A DNA stretch of 64,000 nt, from the NCBI GenBank assembly GCA_003999685.1, contig CP021228.1, positions 1,178,001 through 1,242,000 on the forward strand, read 5' to 3'. Numbering within the stretch: position 1 is the stretch's first letter; the number at the start of each line of letters is the position of its first letter. The notes beneath the pieces were generated by a model. The model was not told the DNA's origin. It saw nothing but the letters and a program-made list of their open reading frames with translations, and ran no database searches. This stretch comes from Taiwanofungus camphoratus (taxonomy: Eukaryota > Basidiomycota > Agaricomycetes > Polyporales > Taiwanofungaceae). A program made the position numbers and the translations under genes. Positions 9,182 to 21,240 of the stretch are shown here, in pieces.

Positions 9182-12100
9182 ATGTCTACCACCTCCTCAG
9201 TGCAAAACAGCCTTTATCTCATGGCCAACTGGGTGCATCTTGCCCTCTCTCACTTGCCTGGCCCCAACCACTTACACCATATCTGGTTTGAGGAGAGGTT
9301 AGAGCAAGAGCTGGTACGTTTGTCACTTCTTCTGTTCATACTCACTCTATATACATCCATTCCAGCACCCCTTCCACAACCTCCTCATGATGGCCTCCAC
9401 TGCTGGTGAGTGGCCATATGTGCCTGCAATCATCCTAAGCAGTGCAGGTGAATTTGTGCATGCTGCTCAGCATGGTGTGCCAGTGCATCTGGAGGTCATT
9501 GTGGTGGATGATCTGGATGTCAAGGCCAACCCCTGGTACTCAGAGCCACCAGAGGGTGCCATGGCAGAGATGGGGGAGGACAGCATGGAGGACACTTTGT
9601 GGCAGGCAGAAGGTGAGTAGCTGCATTATGATACTAGGACTTGGACTTACTGATTTCAATTATCCAGCAGTTTCAGGTGCCAAAAGGACCCAGGAGAAAG
9701 TTGTGGAGGATCAGGTTGAGAAGGGGCAGAGGAGGAAGAAGGTAAGGATGGGGCCAGATGTCACAGTGGTGCACAACACCAGTACACCTGCGGTGGTGCT
9801 GGTGGGGATGGACTCGAGTGCCGTGCAGGCACTGGGTAGGGTGGAGGAGGATGTGGAGATGGAAGACATGAGTCCTGATGAGAGGGCACAGCACTGCAAG
9901 GAGAAGCGACCAGCACAGCGACCACCCACTCCCTCTCCACCACCATGCCAACCGCCCTGGATGCCCTGCAAGCTCAAGGGGATTTTGAAGCAGATGATGC
10001 TGGGACCTTCAGAGAATGAGTGGGGCTGGCCATTGAGGAGGAGCAGCCAGGCACAGTCATGATCCTGGTCGATGTCTGCAGTGCTGAGTGAGCAGGGGAA
10101 GCTATCCTGGAGGCTGGGGGCAATGTGCTTAGAGGAATGGGCAAGGCCTATGGTGAGTCATGTGTCTTTTCCTCCCTCAATGGCACCTCACATATCCATA
10201 GGACCCACCATGCACTCGGTGTGAGCCAGGCAAATGTATCATTTCAACACACCCTGACCACCCGCTGACAGGCAAGATCACCACATGCAACTGGTGCCAT
10301 TTTGCCAAAGCCAAGTGCACCCAGCCTCCACCCACAATGCGACACTGACAAGCCACTTTCAAAGTGGCCCATGTCACTCCCTCTTCCAGCCAACCAGCAC
10401 CAGACAAGAGGACCAGGAAGTTGGGGCAAGCCGATGGGGCAGAGCAGTGCACTCTGACATTGAAGAAGGTGAAGATGGCAGCCTCAAGGAGGAGATCACC
10501 CTCTCCTTCTGACAGGCAATCCAGTTCTGGTGGGGAGGAGCCTATGCCATCAAAGTGACCAAGTAAGCGATTTTACCACCTTTCTTGATGTCTGCTCACT
10601 GATTTCCAGATTGTGCTTATGTAGATATCATGGTACCATGGGCACCAACACTCTGGGTACCATGGCTCGGTGACATGCTGGTGTGGCCACATCAGGTGCC
10701 AGCTGGAGACCTGGGAGAGCAGATGGAAATGTTGGAGCATGAGAACTTGATCTTGCACTGATGGCTCACTGTGATGGAGTTGATGGTGGAGACACTGAGG
10801 GCAGCAGTGGAGGGGTTGGTAGGACCAGGGGTGTTGAACCTCCCAGGTAAGTTCCTATTTCCCCATCAACAGTCTGGCTGACCTACATGTTGCTCTAACA
10901 ATAGGGCAATCCCCAAAGCCTGAGCAAGGGATCCCAAGAGACATGGACACTGGTCTCATGGATTGAGAGGTCAGTGGAGGTGACCCAGCACCTCCACAGG
11001 ACAACCTGGCACCACCGCAAGATGACCCAGCACAACCACAGGAGGTCCCAGAACCACTACAGGAGGTCCTGGCTCCTCCTGAAGACAACCCAGTACCTTC
11101 TCTGGGCAACCTGGCATCTCCATCAGATCCCCCAGCACTGTCTCACTACATTGTGATGCTGGATGCAAGTGACCTGGTGATGGTGCACAACCACACCAGC
11201 TTGGATGAGCAGGAAGAAGAACAAGTCATATGGTTCTCTCTGCCAGATATGGAGAGGAGGGTAAGCCATATTTTTACCCCTCCAATCATCAATCCAGCAC
11301 CCCCGGTGTCTGCCACTGCCTCCCCTGCCTTGCCAGATCATGACCACAACAGCCTGGCACTGTGTGTGCAGGATCCAGTGCTGGTCTACCATCCAGCGGT
11401 GTTACAAGGCGATACAGGTGTGGGCGTACATTTCATTTTCTCTTTATTTCACGGACTAGCGGGTCGTGTACACTTACGATTACCACCACCATTCCAGACG
11501 GGCTGTCCGTCCCCGCTTAGTTATGGACCGTTACTCAGAGGGGGCCGTTCGGGCCTCTGACTCAGAGACACTTAGTAGGTACTGATACCTGTGGGGCGAG
11601 GGCCGACTTGCCCTAAACCCACTGTAGTACTTAAGGGGGTTGACTCACTACAGAGTACCCCAATCTTGTCCTCTTGTTTCTTACCTCCGTTACAGCCTGG
11701 TAACCGTTCTGTTACCTTGTTTGTTACCTTGTCGTAGGTTACACTTTGGTAGCCTTAGTCTCACTACGTACTCGGACACCGTTGTTGTCCCTGTACTTTG
11801 TATATACCTTCATCTATTCAACGGGTCTTCTCAGACCATCTACTCTCTTGTGACTACACTTGGAGCTAGACAACGCAATATAGCCCGCAACTCTCTTGAG
11901 ACCGTTGGGCTAGTGGTTGAAGACTTAGGCGTATACTTGTCGTCAGCAAGGCTGACTCCTCACATACACGCTCGACTACTCAACGACTCACCGTCACTAG
12001 TAGTCGCTTATGGGCGTAGACACCCCCATAACAAGCGGTGCCAATCATTTATTATCCAGTGCCAGTCAGCAGCGGGATGGTGCTGGTCATCTACCCTGCA

Positions 12101-12208
12101 GTCTCAAGCCTGCATTCCCCTCCTCCTAAGTCCCTGGTGATGGGCAGTATGCTGAGTGGATATGGAGATGATGAGGATGATAGTGATAAGATGGACATGG
12201 GGGAGTAG
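9182..12208 (+). pseudogene. Unnamed zinc-cluster-like transposon-linked gene, split by an LTR
   Basis: Starts at ATG 9182 (MSTTSSVQNSLYLMANWVHL). Good introns occur near 9315-9363 and 9613-9674. Exon 2 holds WPYVPAIILSSAGEFVHAAQ; exon 3 is acidic/basic and low-complexity. Near 10200-10325 a reading frame gives CTRCEPGKC, then TTCNWCHFAKAKCT, i.e. two C-x2-C-x4/6-C groups, the pattern of a zinc-binding DNA-binding module. Later parts are rich in Pro and hydrophobic repeats. The last exon is cut at 11399 by the LTR and resumes at 12034, ending with GDDEDDSDKMDMGE at 12208. Several frame breaks and the LTR make it a pseudogene. Function unknown; DNA binding inferred. Confidence 0.5.
11400..12033 (+). 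mobile_element. Solo LTR, family A
   Basis: A 634 bp repeat, TGTTA...TAACA, with exact 5 bp target duplication AGCGG at 11395-11399 and 12034-12038. It contains a TATA-like TTGTATATACC near 11800 in sense orientation. Inserted in the final exon of the zinc-cluster gene. Confidence 0.92.
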
Positions 12209-12623
12209 TGTACCATTTCATGTAAAACCATTGTATTTAGCAGTTTTTATGTCATTTCATTTGTATGTATTGAAATCTAATTTGTATATCTCAGTGTGCA
12301 TTGCCGCTGGAAACAATAAAACAGTAATACTAGTCTTTCCAGCATCAGCTCCAGCACAACACACATTGTTGGTGCTGCACCCATCACTGTCAGCACTGTA
12401 GACATTGTTGCCAGTGCTGCAGTCATCACTGTCGGCACCATAGACATCACTGCCAGTGCTGCAGTCATCATCATTGGCACCACACTCATCGCTGCCAGTG
12501 TAGCAACCATTGCTGCCAGTGTGGCAACCATTGCTGCCAGTACAGCAACCCTCAACTTCCTCCTCTCAATGCACTCTAAGCCACAGTCCTCCTTCCACCC
12601 CTATTGGCTGGCCTGGGTTTGGG
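12209..12623. repeat. Intergenic with 21 bp minisatellite, locus 2
   Basis: From about 12350 to 12555 there are roughly ten 21 bp units (for example CAGTGTGGCAACCATTGCTG plus C). The rest holds the converging 3' ends of the flanking genes and no other ORF of note. Confidence 0.6.
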
Positions 12624-15225
12624 TCATCCAGGCACCCCCTTCCCCTTCTTCCTAGATGATGATTCCATCTCATCCTCCTCCTCCACAGGCTCCAACTCAT
12701 TCTTTTTCCTCTTCCAGCTCTCCTCCTTTTGACTGGCACCGTCCCTTTTGGGCACAGGTAGGACATCATTTCCAGCAGACTTGCCAGGCTGCATCTGGGG
12801 ATGCTTCAAAGCTGATCTGGTCAGTCTGGAGCTGTCCCCCATCACCTCAGTGCCTTCTGCCACCACCTCTATGCCTACCCTCATCTCATCACATGCAGGC
12901 AGCAGGACATCCTCCACCATGTCCTCACTGAGCACTGAGTTGAGAACATAGTTGGGCAGGTCAGTGGGCTCACCCTCCACTTCATTGGCCACCTGGGCCT
13001 CTTCCAAGTCCCTGAGCATGAGCCCAATCACCAGCACCATGTTCTGGGTCTTCCCATATCCAGCTTAAAATTGTCCCCCCTGCTGGTGTAATAGGGCTTC
13101 AAGGACAGCCACTGAGTGAACTTGGAGCCTGTGGCCATATTGCTGTGGACGGCTCTAGTACAGTGGGGGGGGTGTACTTCCACTCCCCTCAGGCCCATTG
13201 ATGAGACTGATTGCCAGAAACAATAATGTGAGCCTGGGCAAGGAATGTTTAGGCTGCCATGATGAATATGGAAAGAACAACCACACACCAATTTGGAGAT
13301 GGCCTTGATGAAGTTGCAATATGGCATCTGTCAGGACAGACTAAGCAGATAGGTCTGTCTTGCCTCAGGACTGTTTTGGACCATTGCCAGTGACTTGAAC
13401 TTGCTTCTGGGTATGGCCAGCACAAGAGTCCTTGATGCACTTCCTTCATCCTCCACATGACCAGCTACTGGCTGTCCTCCACCATGTCCCGGTGATGGCA
13501 ATTGGGTATGTTGAGATACAGGGTTACCAGTGGGCTGACCACTGCCTGCCAGTGCTGTACTTGCACCCACCAGCACCATACTTGCACCTGCCAGCCCTGC
13601 ATCTGTCTCTGCCGCTGCTGCACCTCCTGTGAGTGGTGCTCTACCTCTGCCCACCACTCTGGGTGTTTGTATGTGACCTGACTGACCTGGTTCACTAGGT
13701 CCTGGCTCATTCCCATTCTCTATGTCACTTGGCTCATTGTGATGGCTACTGTCTTTGTCTGATTCAGCTGTACTCTCCTCATCTTGGGTGTGAGGTGGTG
13801 TCACCACCTTCCCCTTGCCCTTGTCCTTGCAGCCTGCCCACTTGGGATGATTGGGCTGAGATGGGACCCTCTTCACCAGCAGCTGAGGTTCCTTGTCCCT
13901 GCCCTTCCATGCCTCGAATTTGAAGGTGTGGTCCACCTCCAGGTCGTCCTGCTGATCAGACCAGAAGTTCAGAAGCCAGTCCACATCTGCCTGGATCATC
14001 TTGGTGCAGTCCTTCAGAGTGATGTCCTCTGGCATGTACACTGCTGAGATGTATTTGTCCTGCTCTGACTGCAACACCCCCCAAGGCACCTTCACCTCTG
14101 GCTTCCCACAGCACTTGACTATAGGACATCCCAGACAATTGGTCAGTCAGCCTGGCAGCTTGGCCACAGGGATGGGGACATACCATAATGCATCTGCACA
14201 AACTGTGCTATCAACTGCTTCTTTTGATTGAGGCTTGCTGCCGAGATGACTTCCTGAGATGAAAGAAGGGGCTCCCCATCCTCTGTGGTGTCCAGCTCCA
14301 GTGCCAGCTCCATATTCCTCTTCCTCTTCTTTGGCTCCTCCTCCCCATCAACCTCTTGCTCCAGTGCTGTCCTGGTGTCAATGGCTACCAGGATGGTGAA
14401 CAACATGGGCTCTGGCACTCACCAAACTGGGTGTTTGCATATCTCTTGAACAACCTCAGATACTCCTCTGAGTTCCAGTCCACCACCTTGTCCTCCACCT
14501 TGTCCCCACCATCCAACTGGTCATTGAAATCAAAACTGGGGCTTGGAGGTGAGAGAGGAGAGGATGATTGGGGACTGCACACTCACTCTGTGGTGTAGAT
14601 CTTGGCATTCTTTCCCCTGTACGCGCCCAGCACATACACCCTCATGCCCATCATCTTGAAGACATACTGGGCAAACTCCTTGACTGCCTTCTCCCCATGC
14701 TTCTCCACCCTGGCCATCTGGACATCTGCTGGAGCTCCCTCTGTGTTCCATATCTCAGCTTCCCTCACATAGGCAGCCTTCTGCTCTTCTGACACAGCAG
14801 CACACAACTGTGCTTTCACGGTCTGGTAATGGGTGATCCACTGAGGGCTGCCTGGTTTGGCACCCCCAGTCAGAATGGCCATCCTGTGCATCAGTTCCTC
14901 CTTGCAATGGGTCACCACCACACTCCTCCAGGTGTATGATGATTTGGGATCAAACTCTTTCCTCTCTGCCTTTTTCTCCTGCTTGTTCCTGGCATACTTC
15001 TTCAATGCCTGCATGGAGATGATCATGAGCACGTGCTCTGTCATGTAGAGCAGAACCTCTCACCTCTTTCTCCTCATCTGTCAGCTTTCTGTTCTCCAAT
15101 TCCTCCAGATCTTCATACACATCCTGCAGGAACTGCGCTCAGGCTGCTCTGTCTGCCTGGTTCCACTCAGGGAACAGAGCATTGATGGCATCCTTGTGAG
15201 TCTGAGGGATAGAGTTCCCAGGCAT
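12624..15225 (-). pseudogene. Unnamed conserved transposon-linked gene
   Basis: Start at ATG 15225 (MPGNSIPQTHKDAINALFPE), then FLQDVYEDLEELENRKLTDE, FDPKSSYTWRSVVVTHCKEE, VFKMMGMRVYVLGAYRGKN. Further exons give FKRYANTQFG, a Lys/Arg-rich nuclear-type stretch (EEPKKRKRNMELALELD), PWGVLQSEQDKYISAVYMPE and a long acidic/Ser/Pro tail to 12624. Introns are short with GT-AG ends. At least one in-frame stop is present in the first exon. From memory, proteins of this look are common as orphan hypotheticals near KDZ transposases in Agaricomycetes; I cannot name a domain. It is divergent from the transposase, 218 bp away, so the two may share a promoter. Confidence 0.55.
13540..13632. repeat. 21 bp minisatellite, locus 3 (short)
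   Basis: About four 21 bp units (GCCAGTGCTGTACTTGCACC plus C, and variants) inside the minus-strand gene, encoding a degenerate seven-residue Ala/Gly/Leu/Val repeat. Same core as the other loci. Confidence 0.6.
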
Positions 15226-15443
15226 GGCTTAAGTGAGTGAGCAGCAGAGCAGTGAGGCAAGGCAGATCCCTAGTTTGATGCACTTCAGCTGTTGCACACT
15301 TTTGCTAAAGTCACTCCAACCCAATGGGTCACACCTGTTGTCACACAAATGTGCACTCACATGCATCTGCACTCAAGCTTCACAACACATATTTGAGTGC
15401 ATTTCCTGTGTTTCTGCTCTTCACCACAAAACAGGTGAACCTG
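15226..15443. promoter_or_regulatory. Divergent intergenic region before KDZ transposase
   Basis: A 218 bp gap between start codons of the minus-strand conserved gene and the plus-strand transposase. Position alone suggests a shared bidirectional promoter; no clear TATA box seen. Confidence 0.3.
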
Positions 15444-16314
15444 ATGGGAAAAAGAAAAAGAAGATTGAGCTCCCCCATCATCCAGGAGGCCAAATGGAAG
15501 CAGAAAAAGACTTTCAGAGGCATGATTTCTCAGTTGGTGCAGATCAAAGATAAGCCTGGCTCATCCTTGCCCAGCATTCCTACCAGGAGCACCCCTCTCC
15601 AAACTCCAAGAACAAGCAGGCATGCCAATGCAGGATATGATCTACCTGTCTATGAGGATCATATTTCTCAGCCTGTGTTTCCATCCACTCAGGTGGGCAT
15701 CATCTGAGCCAATGGGACTGGAATGGCATCACAGCTCACATTTTTCATACAGTCTCAACCTGATCTCATGAGGGAGTGGCTAGAGAGCAAAGAGCATTAT
15801 TTAAATAGACTGTACATGTATGAGGGTGCCCCCCACCACACAGAACCCTCTCCATGATCACACTCTTCTTCCAGTCATTCTTGCACCTGATGCAGCATGA
15901 AGGGGGCGCTCTGGCGCTGTCTGGACTGCCTGGCCAAACCCATGTTTTGTATGGAGTGCTGCAAACTGGAACATGCCAGGCTACTATTCCACAGGATCCA
16001 GAAATGGACCCATAACACCTTCTTCACCCTGGCTTGGTTGTGGGATGTGGGAGCATGTATCCAGCTTGGCCACAAGGGGAGTGCCTGCCTTATGACCCTG
16101 GATGGACAGGATGGGATGTTCTCTGATGAGGAAGAGGCTGAGGATGACTGGGTATTGGAAGAGGGTGCCAGATGACATTCCAGTCTTCACAAACCCAGAG
16201 CCAGATGATGTGCTGGATGAGTGGTGCCCTCAGGGATGTGCTCAAGGACAGGATCTTGTGTGTGCTCATTCCAAGCTCAGATAATTGGAAATTACCACAA
16301 AATGATACCAACAG

Positions 16315-16520
16315 TGCTGTCAGGAATGAACACAGTACTGTCAGGAATAGTCACAGCACCAGCAGCAATGGTTGTGGTGCTGGCAGCAATGGTTGCAGTG
16401 CTGACAGCAATGGTTGCAGCACTGACAGGAATAGTCATGGCACTGTTGGCTATGGGTGCAGTGCTGGCAGTGATAAGTGTGGTGCCATCGGTATGGTCTT
16501 GGTGCCACCAGTAAAGATAG
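16315..16520. repeat. 21 bp minisatellite, locus 4, inside the transposase
   Basis: About nine units, e.g. GACAGCAATGGTTGCAGCAC plus T. It sits between the cysteine cluster and the HWCGC block of the transposase, a place where I expect no such repeat, so I take it as an expansion within the gene. Confidence 0.7.
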
Positions 16521-18009
16521 CAGTGCCATCAGTGAGACACAGGGCATACCTCATGCAACATTGGGACTGCCTTCAGAGTATTGACAGGCATCATGCCCTT
16601 GTGGCATTTGACACCAGAAGCATCCATCAAATGATGGTCATGGTCAATACCTCTGGCATTCACCAACTTTCCATTCACTGGTGTGGGTGTGTGAATGCCC
16701 CCAGTCATGAAGACCAGCTGCTGGACATGGGCCTCTACTCTGCCAGCCACAGGCATATCAAAACTTGTTTCACTTTCAAGGTCCTTGATGACTTCCTGCT
16801 GGAGAACCTCAAATGCAAGACCTCCACCCTCAACTTCTACAGCCAGCTCAGAAGGGTGACCAATCCCATTCTCTCTCAAGCCGTGCTGGTGAGTGATCCC
16901 TCGGCCACCCATCAGGAGGTTGCCAATGCTCATGGGGTACCCCATCATCAAGGACCGGTATCAGCAATTTCTCAGGGTCACCAGACAGTGGTCTCATCTC
17001 AAGGACCTTATGCGACATGGGTTTGGATACCCATCCAGACAGCAGCCTGGAGATGGTGACCTTTCCTTTTTCTGTGCTGCCTGCCCACAACCTGGAGTCA
17101 ATCTGGACTCAGATTGGAAGGAACATTCTGACCAGTAAGTGATCTGAGCCTGGTCTGGCTGTGCCCAGTCTGATCATGCCCAGATCAGTGTACACCCGAG
17201 GGTTTATGATGGATGGCAACTTCTCTGTGGAGCATCTCAAGATGAGGAGGCCCAAGAATGATGTGGAGATCACCGATGGCACCAGCTTCTTTGTGGCCGA
17301 TGGCAGGTACAAGGCCCATCTTCAGGTCACCAAGGAGCTCAAGGGGGTAGGTTCCCATCTCACTGGTCCCCATGCCATGATCCCATGTGTCTTTCTTCCC
17401 ATTGCACAGTCAGGCACCTGTCACAACCACAAGGCCATCAATCTGGCCAATGCTGACTGGCACAAGCTGGAGTTAGTGTTGCTGCAACTTCAGCTCAAAG
17501 CTGGCTGATAGCTGCAAGTTGAGCCATGACTTTCAGCAACTCAGCTTGATGCAGCTATGCCAATAGCCGGCTCTGCCTGTGCTGACTAAAGTTGTAGCTG
17601 TGACTTTGCAGTCAACCATAGCCGGTAGAGCTGAGATCACATGATGACACCTTACATACTCACTGTCCAGTGTCCCCTGACAACCACTCTCACTGCCAGA
17701 GGAGCTCAACAGCAAGTTCCCATTCATGCTTACAACACCACATGACTTCTACCTGCTCCACCATGAGCCATCCATGCTTGTTGAGATGTTCCACCACTTT
17801 GGCCTGTGCCTCAATGTCTGTGTGCCACTCATCATGCAGGGCATGAAGCTGCTCTACATGATGCTCTCTGACATCTCCTTCAGCATTGACCCTGGCCTCC
17901 CCATTCACCATGTGCACACACTCCAGCTCAGCTGCACATGTGAGCCTGATGCAGGTGGACCTCCATGAGGTGAATGTGCACAAGAGCATTCAGCTTGTCA
18001 AGTGTGGTA

Positions 18010-19277
18010 AGTGGGACTGGCAGTGAGGACAAAAAGATATACAGCTTCTGCGGCCTTACCATCAATGTATGTTCTACTCACTACTTACTAAGGGCCCCAC
18101 ATGCTCACCCACACCACTGCCCACAGCTCAAGTTCAAGTCTGGCTCCCTCACCCAGTATCTCAGCATCAGCCACACAGACTGCCTCCCCTCCACCAGCAC
18201 CATCAACAACATTGAGGCCACTCTCTGCAGCTTTATTTCCACCAGTGCATCCTCTGCCTGTGCGTGGCCCATGTTGCTGACACCATGTGCCACATGCAGA
18301 CTACTACACAGATGAGGTGGCATTTCTCGCATGCATCAAGGTGAATGTGCTCACGTTCACCCTGATTGGCATGTGCATCTTCGTGTACACCCACCCTGCC
18401 AGCACACTCAGCCACAAGGGCAAGCACATCACCATCCCCCAGGTGCTCTCCCCCAAGAACGAGGAGACAGTTGACTTTGAGGTCTACCATGCACGTCCCC
18501 CACTCAGAGTGCAGGGCATGAATGGCAGATGCTGACCCACCCCACAGAGCACATGGGTGACACCTGGGTTCTGTGAGTACCACTGGCACATGCAGCTGTT
18601 CATTCTGCTATACATTGAGGCCAGCTCATATATCCACGAGGATGAGGAGACATGGGAGTTTGTCATCCTGTGTGTGTGCACTTTCTTGCTCTGTCTGCGG
18701 CCAGTGCACACTGACATGTTGTTGTGTTTGCTCCTGCTGCTGTTCCATGCAGCCACTATTCCTGGTTGGCCATTATCACCTGCCACCTGATGCCTGCACA
18801 TCTCAACTGGGCATTGCACACCAGGCCCACAGATACAAAAAATGCAAGCACCAGAGCAATCTGAGCATCACAACATATCACTTTGTTGGGTACACAACAC
18901 TGTTCCTGTTCTACTGCTTCCTGGAGAAGGTGTGCATGTGCATTAGATGAGCCGCCTCCCCATTTGCACACATGATGCCAATGTCCAGGCTGATGCACCT
19001 TTCCTCTGCTCCCCTTCGCACAGCCAATTTGTGATCCTGCCACCATATCAGCAGGAGGGGCATGGGTCAGCAGTGTACCAGCATGTGCTCAGGGTGGCAC
19101 ACATCACAGAGCTAATGGTTGAGGACCCCACAGAGGCATTCAAGAACCTGTGTGACTGCAACAACCTGAAGATGCTCCTGGCCAACGAGCACTTCATGTG
19201 CAAGGCCCTTGGTGAGGGGAGGTGCAGTGTGGTCAGTGAGAGGATGAATTTCTCAGAGCAAATCCCCACCCCATGTA
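18010..19277 (+). pseudogene. HAT1-type histone acetyltransferase copy (type B), partial
   Basis: HAT1 acetylates new histone H4 in the cytoplasm and nucleus before deposition. Exons, in order: EDKKIYSFCGLTINV; KSGSLTQYLSISHTDCLPST and INNIEATLCSFIS; DYYTDEVAFLACIKV with HKGKHITIPQVLSPKNEE and DFEVYH; WVTPGFCEYHWHMQLFILLY with SYIHEDEETWEFVIL; TYHFVGYTTLFLFYCF; QFVILPPYQQEGHGSAVYQH with the acetyl-CoA loop QEGHGS; TELMVEDPTEAFKNLCDCNN and LKMLLANEHFM. This order and the GNAT motif match HAT1. GT-AG introns of ~55 bp separate them, so it was captured as genomic DNA, not cDNA. The usual helical C-terminus is missing, and many His/Cys/Met changes at conserved places suggest it is not active. The piece upstream (17690-18000) is not clearly HAT1. 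Confidence 0.8.
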
Positions 19278-19278
19278 C

Positions 19279-19664
19279 TAGTGTTGCTGCAGCTAAAGCT
19301 GCTCACTTTAGAACGTTATCTCTAGCTTGTGCAGTTCAATATATACCTGCACAAATTTTGATATATTTCAATAGCCTTTAATCAAAGCTTCATTTTGAGC
19401 CATCAATCATGTTAATAGCTGCAATAGTTCTTGAGATATTTGAATTTAGCTGATTGTCAAGTCATGACTGGTAAGCTGACTAGTCACACACAAAAATATC
19501 ATATTGTGAAAGAAGTATTAAGAGTTATAATATAAAAATATTATCAATGGATTCCTTGGCTAAAAAAGATAATAGCTGCATGTTATTTTTATGTTCTAAG
19601 CTTCTAGATTGACAAACCTATAAATGTTTCTGTTTGTAGCTGCAGCTAAGCTGTGGCAACACTA
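19279..19664. mobile_element. hAT-like MITE
   Basis: A 386 bp AT-rich element with ends TAGTGTTGC...GCAACACTA and an exact 8 bp duplication CCATGTAC at 19271-19278 and 19665-19672. The ends equal those of the host element at 17474-21774, so one transposase probably mobilised both. No coding sequence. Confidence 0.88.
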
Positions 19665-19672
19665 CCATGTAC

Positions 19673-21240
19673 ATGTGCCTGCACAAGTACTACTGCATCA
19701 ACCTGCAGCTCCTCATGCTTTCCAGCAGTGAGCTGGATGAGTTTGACAACAGGATATGCAACGCATGGTTCCCCACAATCCAGTGCCCACCCCCTGGCAC
19801 TTGCATCCATGTGGGCAGCTTTGCATCCATGTCTACATCAGCTCCAGACTTGCTGCAGCAGATCTCAGTGGCTGCATTCTGGGAGATGGCAGCGTGGCAC
19901 AGTGCTGCAAACTTGCTGTCACCATCCTTGGCAGACCTGGCACACAAGGGCACATCCCTCTTCAGCCAGTCCACATGCACATCCTCACCTGTACCTCACC
20001 TGCCCACCCACGTGCCCCCACATAGAACTGGGCACCATCATGTGGTGGCATCAATGCACTCAATGTCTTCTGAGCCAGACTCAGACTCAGACTCAGACTT
20101 GGACTTGGACTCAGACTCTGAAGACTCGGCAGGTCATCAACATCAGGCCTTGATACAAGCTGATATCAATGACCGGAAAGCCTTGAACGTGAGGACCTGG
20201 CTACTAGAGATAGTAGTGAGGCTTTATGGACACTGCGTATGTCCTCCTGGGCGAAGTCGATAGAGTCAAGCGAGTACTCAGGTATGAGGCGAGAGGTCGC
20301 AAGATACGAGTATAAGATTGCTAGTGGTAACTAGCTACTTGGTAACCAGATCGAACTTAAGGTCCGACCTACAAAGTACAGGGCCTTATATACATATTCT
20401 ACTCTGCGCACGGACCATGGCATGTGGTCTAAGAATCAGCATGAGTAAGCGTAAGTAAGGCGATATGAGTCATCAGGCCGTATTAGCAATCAGTAAGCGT
20501 AAGACGGAATGTGTAAGTGGGGCCCGATATGAGTCAGAGTCCATGAGTAACCGGGGCCCGTCCGGGGCCCGTACCATAAGCAGCGATGAGTCAAGACGCT
20601 GCGCGAAGAAGCTGGGCCTACTCGAGGCCCGTCCTAGAAGCGAAAGGTCATGGGACCGATCCGAGGTCCGACCGATAAGATATACGATGAAAGAAATTGT
20701 ATCATCACCTCCTGTACTGCCATCACCAACTGCCTTGCAGAAGCTGAATGGTCACTTTCTCTCAATGCTGGACACTGATGCACTCACAGACAAGGGCGTC
20801 AAGGTTCTCTTGGACCCCACACTGATTGTGCCCATGCCAATCCACAAGTGCTCACCCCTGCTTGCATTCAGCATTACTTCATGCCCTGTGTCGCACATGC
20901 AGTCTGCCAGTGCACAGGGGCACTCACCACAATAGCATCAGCACCAGCTGCAGGCACAACAGCAGCAGCAACAACAACCACAACAACCACAACAGCAAAT
21001 GCAGCAGTCCATCATGCACATTATCAGCTCCCCTCCCCAGCCCCTGCCCTCACCACCAACTCTGCCCCCCATAACTGCATGGGCAGGCAGGCAGCCACTC
21101 ATCTCTGATGGTGGCATGCCTCCCTTGAAGGGTTCCACAGGCAACAGGCTCCTCATGGGCACCATGGGGAACCCTATGACACCAAGCAGCCCACCTGTGC
21201 CTGCACTGCACGCTGTGCACCACCACTCTGTGACAGTGAG
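19673..21240 (+). pseudogene. Unknown Gln-rich gene fragment carried by the hAT-like element
   Basis: Left of the LTR at 20151 a frame reads LHKYYCINLQLLMLSSSELD, NAWFPTIQCPPPGTCIHVGS, AAFWEMAAWHSAANLLSPSL, then an acidic Ser/Asp run. Right of it a frame reads LPSPTALQKLNGHFLSMLDT, then a Gln run from a CAG/CAA repeat near 20950-21000 and a Pro/Ser-rich end. I do not recognise the protein. It may be the 3' neighbour of the captured HAT1 gene or part of the same capture. Confidence 0.4.
20151..20704. mobile_element. Solo LTR, family C
   Basis: A 554 bp repeat with ends TGATACAA...TTGTATCA. Its reverse complement matches 60305-60781 over long blocks (for instance CTTAAGGTCCGACCTA). No clean target duplication is visible here (GGCCT against TCACC). 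Rich in GGGGCCCGT repeats. Confidence 0.75.
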
